A stretch of DNA of 18,845 nucleotides. Origin: an uncultured Sphingobacteriaceae bacterium (GTDB taxonomy: Bacteria > Bacteroidota > Bacteroidia > Sphingobacteriales > Sphingobacteriaceae). The notes beneath the pieces are model-generated. The model made no database searches and had not been told where the DNA came from. It saw only the letters and a program-made list of their open reading frames with translations. Shown here one piece after another: positions 14,301 to 18,845 of this stretch (position 1 is its first letter; each line of letters begins with the position of its first letter). Location: assembly GCA_946480915.1 (NCBI GenBank), contig CAMLLO010000059.1, positions 1-18,845 on the forward strand, given 5' to 3'. The position numbers and the translations under genes were made by a program.

Positions 14301-17026
14301 ATAGGTGTACTTATGGTATGCGTTGACGCGGTATTGTTGACCAGGTCGTTTTTTAAATGGATAGCGTTACCGGCTATGGTATATGGCGAAATAGCATCGG
14401 CAGTAAACTGCATTTTCGAAACGACCATCCCATCGATATCATTTGTTAAAACCGTATCGGCCGATGATGGAAAAGTGATAATTGCGGGATTTACAGGCGC
14501 GGCATTTTCGAGCCAGTTAGATGCCTGGCTAAATGATCCTGTTGTGGCATTAGGGCTCCAGGTAGAAGATGTAGAACCTGGCACACCGAATACTTCGGGC
14601 GAATTAGCGCTTTCCTTTGTAGCCCCTACAGAAGAAACCACATAATAATAAGGGCTTCCACTGCTTACATGAATATCGGCATAGGCTGGAGTTGATACAT
14701 TAGCTACCGTAGTATAAGGACCACCGCTTACTGTTGCCCGCTTTACATTATATGTAGATGCACCCGACGCGCTGTTCCAGCTTAAATCAACTTCGTTGTT
14801 TTTATTAACTACAGTAGGTTGTGCCGGGGCTGCAGGAGGAACGGAAGCGAAAACTTCATTAGAATTATCACTTTCCATATCCCCGGTAAGGGCAGTAATA
14901 ACATAATAGTTAGTTACTTCCGGCACAGGAGTTATATCCGTAAAACTGGTGAGGGTAATTCCGGTCTGAAGAGTTGTATAGGCTCCTCCCGCTGTTAGCG
15001 AACGTTTTACCGAATAAGCGGTAGCGTTAGCTGTAGCGGCCCAGGTAAGTTTGATCTGTGTGGTATTAACAACCGATGCCACAGCCGAAGCAGGCGCTGC
15101 AGGAGCCGTGTTATTGATCACGTTCAGGATCAGGGTTGCCGTACCAGTGCCACTGGCATTGGTAGCTGCTATGGCAACTTCGCTTTGTCCTATTACCGTC
15201 GGTGTGCCCGAAATAATACCGGTAGCCGCATCAAGGCTAAGCCCTGCAGGCAAGCCGCTGGCACTATATGAAGATGGACTAGCATTAGCATTGATGCTAT
15301 AACTGAAAGGCGCACCCAGGGTAACTGTGGCTGTGGTAGCACTGCTGATCTCCGGTGAGCCCACAGGTGCGGTTTGGCTATAGGCCACGTTACTGAACGT
15401 GGCAGTATTTACTGCCGAAGTATTACTGGAGATGGTATAAAATCCCGCATATAAATTAGTTGGGAAACCTGTTGCAGAATACCAGCAACTAAGATTGGTC
15501 CAGTTAACACCGTCCTGCGAATGGTACGCAAATATGCGGGTGTTTACACGCTCTATTTTTAACCACCAGGGTGCTTTGGGGGCCCAATGGGGCCCTATAC
15601 CGCCGGTAGCTTTAAGAAAAATATCGTAAAAGGCAGAACCAGGTGCCAGCGATGTGCGTAACATAACGCCGCAGCCCCCGCTAGTAAGCGACATATTCTC
15701 AACTTTTACGACCAGGCCGGCATCGCCGCTAACTTTTTTAAAGTTGAAGTTGAAGGAATTGCTTGTGGAAGTTCCGGCACCTTTAAGTGTCCAAATACCG
15801 TTATTGAAGGAAGCGCTGCCTGCCAATCCTGTATTCCCAATATCGATATTGGTCAGGTTGCTTACCGGCTGCACATGATCGGCAGGATAATACACCTGAG
15901 GCAAGGTAACCGCGGTAGAAGTATCAGATGATTTCAGATACAGGAAATCGCCCCCGGCGCCACCTATAGCGGCCCGCATCCTATCGGTATTAGGGGTAGG
16001 TATTCCCTTACGTACATTATAAGCGCTGTAAATAAGATTGGTCATGTCGCCTCTCCTTGATCCGGGCAGCATTCCCCAATTGAGCCAATAACTGGCATAA
16101 CCTCCAAACGGAATATAAGTCATAGTAGCACCGTCAAAAGCGTATTTGTGATACAGCTCGCCGATAGCCAATACCCGGTTGTCCAGTTCGGCAAACATAT
16201 CTACCCCCTGCTTGTAGGCAACTTCTGCTCCCCAGGCCAGGGCCGCAGCCTGCACACCCCAGTGGTCGTCGCGGCCGGTATCGCCTGTTTCGCCATTGGG
16301 CAGCGAGTTGCGCATACCTCCGCCGGCATCCATCCTGTAAACTTCAACCGCCTGGTTAAACCGGGTGGCATCATCACAAAAAACCGATGCGGCAAGGGCA
16401 ATTTTTAGCTGAATAGCGCCTTTGTTCTGGTCGCGTAATGGATAAGGCACCCAGGAAGTCGGAAATAACACATTAGCAAAATAATTTTTCACATGCTGTG
16501 TATTGGCTGCGGTCCAGCCGGGAAAAGTATAACGGAGGATTTCAGCACCTACGCCCCAATACTGGGCATAGTCGCCAATATCCAGCATAGATTCATTACC
16601 GCCCCAGCTGGTGTTGGTAACCGCCCAGGCATCAAGTATGTTCGTAGCTTTTCGGGCATAAGCACTGTCCCCGGTAAACACGTACATAAAGGCCAGGTTG
16701 TGGATAGCTACCATGTCGCTTTTCCACGGACCATTGTTGAAATCCGGAGCACGGGTTACCGTGGCAAACGGACCCTTCATCCCATAGCTAAGTTGGGACT
16801 GTCCGGAACCTTTAAATGCGTTGTAGGCAGATAGCCAGGGTTCCTTGGTAATGTTGGCTTTCAACTGATTCAGGTCGGCCCGGGTAAAAGGTAGACCTGG
16901 GTGGACAAATGTTTGTGTCTGAGCATCTGCTTTCTCGACGCTTATTAAAGCCAGAATGGCCAGAAAAAGCATAGTCAGACTCTCCTTTGCAATCAGTTTA
17001 AACTGATAAAGTAAAAGTTTTCTCAT
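8384..17026 (-). CDS. Giant T9SS-secreted protein: alginate-lyase-type domain with adhesin-like modules
   Basis: A 2880-residue surface or secreted protein. In order: signal peptide 1-36; alginate-lyase-type (alpha/alpha) toroid about 39-365, with N201-K-G-A and the family segment G-R-D-D-H-W-G (251-257) then A-Y-K-Q-G-V-D-M-F; concanavalin-like or DUF1349-like sandwich 385-550; putative-Ig domain 555-636 (G-L-P-A-G-L-S, G-x-I-S-G-T-P); two FnIII 640-815; beta-helix with autotransporter-associated motifs 820-1335; two putative-Ig/FnIII/LamG/Big-like modules 1337-1796 and 1797-2245; three more Big-like repeats to 2490; HYR-like region 2491-2660; SprB-like domain 2680-2745; Cys/His motif 2748-2784; type A T9SS sorting domain 2805-2880 (Y-P-N-P, G-V-Y-V-V-Q-I). 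The lyase should cleave a uronate polysaccharide by beta-elimination; alginate itself is unproven and pectic or glucuronan substrates are possible. The remaining modules suggest binding and surface display. A terminator-bounded single gene is likely. A start at Met19 is conceivable. Confidence 0.9.
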   Translation of the reverse strand: MRKLLLYQFKLIAKESLTMLFLAILALISVEKADAQTQTFVHPGLPFTRADLNQLKANITKEPWLSAYNAFKGSGQSQLSYGMKGPFATVTRAPDFNNGPWKSDMVAIHNLAFMYVFTGDSAYARKATNILDAWAVTNTSWGGNESMLDIGDYAQYWGVGAEILRYTFPGWTAANTQHVKNYFANVLFPTSWVPYPLRDQNKGAIQLKIALAASVFCDDATRFNQAVEVYRMDAGGGMRNSLPNGETGDTGRDDHWGVQAAALAWGAEVAYKQGVDMFAELDNRVLAIGELYHKYAFDGATMTYIPFGGYASYWLNWGMLPGSRRGDMTNLIYSAYNVRKGIPTPNTDRMRAAIGGAGGDFLYLKSSDTSTAVTLPQVYYPADHVQPVSNLTNIDIGNTGLAGSASFNNGIWTLKGAGTSTSNSFNFNFKKVSGDAGLVVKVENMSLTSGGCGVMLRTSLAPGSAFYDIFLKATGGIGPHWAPKAPWWLKIERVNTRIFAYHSQDGVNWTNLSCWYSATGFPTNLYAGFYTISSNTSAVNTATFSNVAYSQTAPVGSPEISSATTATVTLGAPFSYSINANASPSSYSASGLPAGLSLDAATGIISGTPTVIGQSEVAIAATNASGTGTATLILNVINNTAPAAPASAVASVVNTTQIKLTWAATANATAYSVKRSLTAGGAYTTLQTGITLTSFTDITPVPEVTNYYVITALTGDMESDNSNEVFASVPPAAPAQPTVVNKNNEVDLSWNSASGASTYNVKRATVSGGPYTTVANVSTPAYADIHVSSGSPYYYVVSSVGATKESANSPEVFGVPGSTSSTWSPNATTGSFSQASNWLENAAPVNPAIITFPSSADTVLTNDIDGMVVSKMQFTADAISPYTIAGNAIHLKNDLVNNTASTHTISTPIVLDTLLNVNAVKGGGTIAINSAISGTGSLLKTGIGYLYLSGANTYSGNTILNGNGQSWPPIYGMEVSGTSTGAPSAPTSGPLGTGKIIMNGGALFSSGGDATLYNDIEIAAGKTSYFYQTTNALNLYGKLTGSGTIIQDGNTFAGLHLYADNSGFNGYFVDKLRSGANRLRFEAAQAGSANAYWNLDANAGDCIGFTFATGTISFGGLSGRGQMRYDGPAGGSPTISIGALNGNSSFGGGITGSMNVEKVGTGSLVFWGNHFYSGKTTIKNGAFYLYNDASTGAFSSPVIVENGAFGGGARSTASVTIGTGSGPGAGFEPGSLTIGALTLKADATYKAELNLGTATGSKVTATSATLLNSPALSLSNIAGTLPSGTTYTLINNTGTSPISGTFKNLPELSLISTGGYDFRITYKGGTGNDVQLLDDRTLSVVITSAEADTALLGAPFSYTITAIKSPSSFNATGLPAGLSVNTTTGVISGTPTETGLFSVSLIASNDAGADTAALSLKVLSNIVEGVIVASGDAKNIIEWDPILNFSYNVKRATTAGGPYTTVGTVSDTKFTDSNVSNGSTYYYVVSSIDSVGENPNSTEVGATPNIGQLAYLKFNEASGTRGIDSWGANHGTLVATAGRAEGKDGQALKLDGTANSYATLPANIVSTLSDYTISSWVKMDALANWMRVFDFGTGTSKYLFLSVQTGAAGQVRFGIKNGGSTDFGITYNYAVPLNTWTHFAITQSGNICSMYINGALVATNTNLQIKPVTIGAMNQNYLGKSQWADPMFKGAIDEFKIYSRALSASEIAAGYTSQTITMNPIATKLMGDEDFDLAATASSGLPVTYTSSDTTVAKIVDGKVHVLTTGTSTITVSQNGNNVYWPAPSQSKVLSVVITNDTQPTTLIGRPFTYTISNKPLSNFTATGLPAGLSLNDATGVISGTPTEFGVFPVTLTASNGSSTGSQTITLTVQNSVISNVLVAAGDAKNILEWDPIQNFTYNVKRSTTSGGPYTTIANVSTTRFTDSNISNGTIYYYVVASVDSVGEKSASAEVVARPNVGQFTYLKFDEASGIRSIDSWGATHGTLAATASRNAGKYGTSLKLDGTANAYATLPTGIVSTLNDFTISSWVNMDAKANWMRVFDFGTGTSKYMFLTIQAGTANVMRYAIKNGGSEQLVSYNYTLPLNTWTHFAITQSGNTCSMYINGALVASNTGVTIKPSTIGSTNQNYLGKAQFNDPMFKGSIDEFKIYNRALSTAEIAESMRSGQNIIFNAMAEKALGDADFDPSATVTSGLPVTYTSSNPSVATIVDEKVRILATGTSTITASQAGNADYTAAPSIARVLTVKNAQTINFPAIAQKFIGDADFDAAATASSGLSLSYSSSNPNVATIVDGKVHIIATGTSTIVASQAGNAEYAAASSTQTLTVNKKEQSIAFAALAPKTIGDADFDAAATASSGLAIAYASSDSTVATIVNGKVHITGSGITTITASQAGNSQYNAAVSVTQTLSVNRKEQSITFAALAPKTTGDADFDAAATASSGLAVTYESSDSTIATIVGGKVHIIAAGTTIITASQDGDESYDAAPSVSRELNVFTPPTVLAKNTEVELDANGNASITAAQVDNGSISYSGALSLSLDKTTFGCSNVGTPVTVTLTGTDAKGYSNSATAQVTVTDHQKPVLTAPSAQLFCFAGSTYTLPALVATDNCGVASIAFAVSGATQRSGSGADASGEFNVGTSTLTFTVTDVHGNVNTSETSVTVNSLLSSSIPDVYAMNSSTDEKNTIYLGYGPSSLSINAKANGGTAPYSYAWSNGAATQSISVNAAGTYTATITDAKGCQTASSIVIHVLDVRCGNNNDKVMVCHNGQTICVASSSVQAHLDHGDQLGSCNTGTISSIPVSQNLEQPATYKVVLYPNPVSDILNIQVSTLEKGATVRVFNLAGVEVLSQRLTQTLQTISVSALQPGVYVVQITNGTQVTREKVIKE
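8675..8785 (-). other. Cys/His motif region within the giant protein
   Basis: Residues 2748-2784, just before the sorting domain, contain four cysteines (2748, 2758, 2765, 2784) and three histidines in the pattern C-x9-C-H-x5-C-x8-H-x2-H-G-D-x4-C. I recall similar V-C-H ... H-L-x-H-G-D-x-x-G-x-C strings in other secreted bacterial proteins. The spacing suggests metal binding or disulphides, but no function is established by the sequence. Confidence 0.55.
9557..10537 (-). repeat. Four tandem Big-like repeats (about 81 residues each)
   Basis: Protein residues 2164-2490 form four successive units with boundaries at 10537, 10291, 10048, 9802 and 9557. Each reads roughly I-x-F-x-A-x-A-x-K-x-x-G-D-A-D-F-D, A-T-A-S-S-G-L, S-S-x-x-x-V-A-T-I-V-x-G-K-V, G-T-S-T-I-T-A-S-Q-A-G-N. 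Units 3 and 4 are nearly identical at their starts (K-E-Q-S-I-x-F-A-A-L-A-P-K). A fifth, separate copy lies at residues 1716-1796. They resemble bacterial Ig-like group 2 domains and probably act as a stalk or adhesive array. Confidence 0.75.
10292..13018 (-). repeat. Duplicated module: putative-Ig, FnIII, LamG, Big-like (copies A and B)
   Basis: Copy A (13018-11639, residues 1337-1796) and copy B (11638-10292, residues 1797-2245) have the same four-domain order. Shared landmarks are G-L-P-A-G-L-S with G-V-I-S-G-T-P-T-E, then A-S/A-G-D-A-K-N-I-I/L-E-W-D-P, Y-N-V-K-R-x-T-T, G-x-D-S-W-G-A and N-W-M-R-V-F-D-F-G-T-G-T-S-K-Y. The second gene at the right edge holds copy C. LamG-type domains usually bind sugars or protein ligands. 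The copies arose by duplication of a unit of about 1.35 kb. Confidence 0.85.
13022..14569 (-). other. Autotransporter-type beta-helix region of the giant protein
   Basis: Residues 820-1335 are rich in Gly, Ser, Thr and Asn. They carry two clear autotransporter-associated beta-strand motifs: G-T-G-S-L-L-K-T-G-x-G-Y-L-Y-L-S-G then N-T-Y-S-G-N-T (about 934-957), and V-E-K-V-G-T-G-S-L-V-F-W-G then Y-S-G-K-T-T-I-K-N-G (about 1156-1181). Such repeats build passenger beta-helices in type V secretion systems. There is no translocator barrel here, and export is instead predicted through T9SS. A few longer non-repetitive stretches lie between the motifs. Confidence 0.65.
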
Positions 17027-17027
17027 C

Positions 17028-17048
17028 TAGTTAATTATTAGTTAATTA
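17028..17048 (-). promoter_or_regulatory. 10-base direct repeat next to the start of the giant gene
   Basis: On the + strand TAGTTAATTA occurs at 17028-17037 and again at 17039-17048, an 11-base period ending one base before the start codon. The spacing is about one helical turn. In the mRNA it would make an unstructured A/U-rich leader, typical for ribosome loading in Bacteroidota. A protein-binding role is speculative. Confidence 0.3.
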
Positions 17049-17154
17049 ATATCAAAGCAGGCCGAAATTCAACAACCGCTTTTTATATAGATGCATTTAA
17101 TATGATCTCTCATACTCAGGTAGAAAAAAATATTTAACAATTTTATAAATGACT

Positions 17155-17176
17155 TTATTAATGAATTCGTTAATAA
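17155..17176. promoter_or_regulatory. 22-base near-perfect palindrome upstream of the giant gene
   Basis: TTATTAATGAATTCGTTAATAA is symmetrical about GAATTC except for one mismatched pair of positions. It lies about 130 bases upstream of the start codon in an A/T-rich intergenic region, where an operator for a dimeric regulator would be expected. No promoter matching the Bacteroidota -33/-7 pattern could be fixed nearby. Confidence 0.35.
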
Positions 17177-17232
17177 ATTACCTAGGTATCACTACGGACA
17201 GGACAGTCATTTTCTTTAAAGGATTTTAAACG

Positions 17233-17272
17233 AAAAACGGTCTCAGGAACATATGCTCCTGAGGCCGTTTTT
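17233..17272 (-). terminator. Rho-independent terminator of the right-edge gene
   Basis: The 18-base arm 17233-17250 pairs with 17255-17272 around a four-base loop, with one G-T pair and one mismatch. The ends are an A-run and a T-run, so it can work in both directions. It lies 26 bases past the stop codon of the minus-strand gene at the right edge and separates that gene from the giant gene. Confidence 0.8.
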
Positions 17273-17298
17273 AATTATTTAAGGTATTATAGAACCTG

Positions 17299-18845
17299 TT
17301 ATTTTATTATAACCTTGCCAGCATATTGATTATTTAGAATTAAGGAATAAATCCCACCAGGCAAAGCCTGATTTAAGCCCACATCGATGGTACCAGAATT
17401 ATTTTTATATGATTTTGAATATACAGCCCGCCCCATCAAATCAATTAATTTCAAAGTCACATCCTTTCCAACTAGCTCCGTATTGGTAGCAATATTGAAT
17501 CTATTATCTACCACTGGATTGGGATAAATAGCAGTACCATTTACTACCGCATCCTTACCAGAGCCCCAGTCAGGTGTAAGAGTGTTTTCACCTTCCTTTT
17601 GAGCAATCTGATTTGTTGTGAAGTTTTGTATCTCTGCTGCACTCAATGCCCTGCTATAGATTTTAAACCCATCAATAGAACCATTAAACATCGGGTCGTT
17701 ATACTGTGATTTACCCAGGTAATTCTGAGTAGTGCTGCCTATGGTAGAAGGCTTGATAGTAACGCCGGTATTCGAGGCAACAGCCGTTCCATTGATGTAC
17801 AGGGTACAAGTGTTTCCGGATTGGGTAACCGCAAAATGCGTCCAGGTATTCAGCGGCAGGGTATAAGTAAAGCTCACCAGCTGCTCTGATCCACCGTTCT
17901 TAATGGCATAGCGCATAATATTGGCGGTTCCTGCCTGGATGGTTAAAAACATGTACTTGCTGGTTCCCGAACCGAAGTCAAATACTCGCATCCAGTTTGC
18001 CTTAGCATCCATTCTTACCCAGGTGGATATGGTAAAGTCATTTAACGTACTTACAATACCGCTTGGCAAAGTAGCATAAGCCGTAGAAGTTCCGTCCAGC
18101 TTAAGCGCAGACCCGGAAAGACCTGCATCGCGGGTTGCTGTTGCCTGCAAAGTAGCATGATTGGCTCCCCAGCTATCAATGCCACGCGTTCCGCCTGACT
18201 CGTCAAATTTCAGATAAGTAACTTGTCCGGCATTTGGCGTTGCTACCACTTCGGCGCTATTAGGGTTTTCTCCAAGAGAGTTGATAGCAGAAATTACATA
18301 GTAATAGGTAGTTCCATTACCCACATTCGTATCGCTAAATGAGCTAGCAGAAGTGGTTCCAATGGTTGTATAAGGCCCACCTGAGGTAGTTGAGCGTTTA
18401 ACGTTGTAACTAAAATTCTGGATAGCATCCCACTCGATGATATTTTTAGCGTCACCTGATGCAACTATAACATTGTTTACGATCGTATATACGGTTAGAG
18501 TAATTGTTTGTGAACCTGAAATGCTGCCGCCATTGGAAGCGGTTAAAGCCACCGCAAATGCACCGTATTCAGTAGGAGTACCCGATATTACACCCGTACT
18601 GGTATTTAAACTTAAACCGGCCGGCAGGCCAGTTGCCGTAAAATTGTTTAATGCAGTGTTATTGGTAATGGTATAGGTAAATGATGTGCCCATTACCGCA
18701 GTTGGCGCAATATTATTAGTGATGACAACCGTTAACACTTGTGTTTGTGATGGGGCTGGTGCGTAAACGTTGTCTCCAACCTGTGAAGCAGTAATGGTTG
18801 TAGTTCCGGTACCAAGAATATGAACCTTACCATTCACTATAGTTG
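17299..18845 (-). CDS. T9SS-secreted multidomain protein with LamG domain, C-terminal part
   Basis: The frame is open to the right edge, so the N-terminus is missing. The apparent first codon at 18837 is internal (it lies in the Big-like segment T-I-V-N-G-K-V-H). Counting from 18837, the parts are: end of a Big-like repeat 1-39, putative-Ig domain 40-116, FnIII 118-201, LamG 204-409, a short linker and a type A T9SS sorting domain about 436-512 (I-Y-P-N-P, G-G-I-Y-S-L-I, ending K-V-I-I-K). The LamG domain is about 87% identical by hand to the second LamG of the giant protein, whereas the sorting domains are clearly different. The protein is probably surface-exposed. Any enzymatic domain would be upstream, outside the window. 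The closest parallel is the giant gene next door, so a second lyase-type or glycosidase mosaic is a guess. Confidence 0.85.
   Translation of the reverse strand, partial: TIVNGKVHILGTGTTTITASQVGDNVYAPAPSQTQVLTVVITNNIAPTAVMGTSFTYTITNNTALNNFTATGLPAGLSLNTSTGVISGTPTEYGAFAVALTASNGGSISGSQTITLTVYTIVNNVIVASGDAKNIIEWDAIQNFSYNVKRSTTSGGPYTTIGTTSASSFSDTNVGNGTTYYYVISAINSLGENPNSAEVVATPNAGQVTYLKFDESGGTRGIDSWGANHATLQATATRDAGLSGSALKLDGTSTAYATLPSGIVSTLNDFTISTWVRMDAKANWMRVFDFGSGTSKYMFLTIQAGTANIMRYAIKNGGSEQLVSFTYTLPLNTWTHFAVTQSGNTCTLYINGTAVASNTGVTIKPSTIGSTTQNYLGKSQYNDPMFNGSIDGFKIYSRALSAAEIQNFTTNQIAQKEGENTLTPDWGSGKDAVVNGTAIYPNPVVDNRFNIATNTELVGKDVTLKLIDLMGRAVYSKSYKNNSGTIDVGLNQALPGGIYSLILNNQYAGKVIIK
17611..18720 (-). 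repeat. Module copy C (putative-Ig, FnIII, LamG) in the right-edge gene
   Basis: This is the third copy of the module seen twice in the giant gene, in the same orientation. In a hand alignment of 150 LamG residues (giant 2008-2157 against 254-403 here) I count 19 differences, and the DNA is visibly similar too (for example 10606-10690 against 17683-17770). It is a direct repeat about 6 kb from copy B. Confidence 0.85.

Noticed and set aside
14232..14645. A 137-codon open frame on the + strand
   Set aside because: It lies opposite the beta-helix and FnIII-coding part of the giant gene, which has clear domain evidence; no start signal or recognisable protein.
16493..16834. A 113-codon open frame on the + strand
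   Set aside because: It is antisense to the conserved lyase domain and reads as unstructured, low-similarity sequence.

Overview
The window looks like an accessory carbohydrate-degradation region from a member of the Bacteroidota, most plausibly a Sphingobacteriaceae-type soil or plant-associated bacterium (Pedobacter or Mucilaginibacter-like; this is inference). The reasons are the type IX secretion (T9SS) C-terminal sorting domains, the GH28/GH43/GH95/GH97 enzyme set, A-rich sequences before start codons in place of strong Shine-Dalgarno sites, and moderate G+C.

Left part (1-2982, + strand): the C-terminal end of a GH43 glycosidase runs in from the left edge and has a candidate frameshifted tail. 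It overlaps a LacI-family regulator, which is followed by a secreted GH28-type beta-helix glycosidase. This is a small pectin or side-chain module with a local regulator.

Middle (2983-3860): a gene graveyard. I can read a short GH29 alpha-L-fucosidase relic split by a frameshift, a signal-peptide stub that stops after 17 codons, and an IS982-family transposase C-terminus with one nonsense codon and two frameshifts, plus two terminator-like hairpins.

Right part (3861-18845, - strand): a full-length but twice frameshifted GH95 alpha-L-fucosidase lies 8 bases downstream of a GH97 enzyme that has unusual active-site residues. Upstream of these, past a strong hairpin, is an 8.6-kb gene for a 2880-residue secreted protein. 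It carries an N-terminal alginate-lyase-type domain, a beta-sandwich, putative Ig and FnIII domains, an autotransporter-type beta-helix, two copies of a putative-Ig/FnIII/LamG/Big-like module, three further Big-like repeats, HYR- and SprB-like domains, a Cys/His motif and a T9SS sorting domain. Beyond a terminator, the 3' end of a second, related multidomain T9SS protein runs off the right edge. It carries a third, highly similar copy of the module.

Taken together, the genes would act outside the cytoplasm on plant or algal acidic polysaccharide: a uronate lyase or adhesin displayed on the surface, GH28 on the galacturonan backbone, and GH43, GH97 and GH95 on side chains. No SusC/SusD pair is present here. 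Both fucosidase reading frames (GH29, GH95) are broken as given, which suggests decay of fucose removal unless the indels are sequencing errors. The main curiosities are the giant mosaic protein, its copied modules and the atypical GH97.
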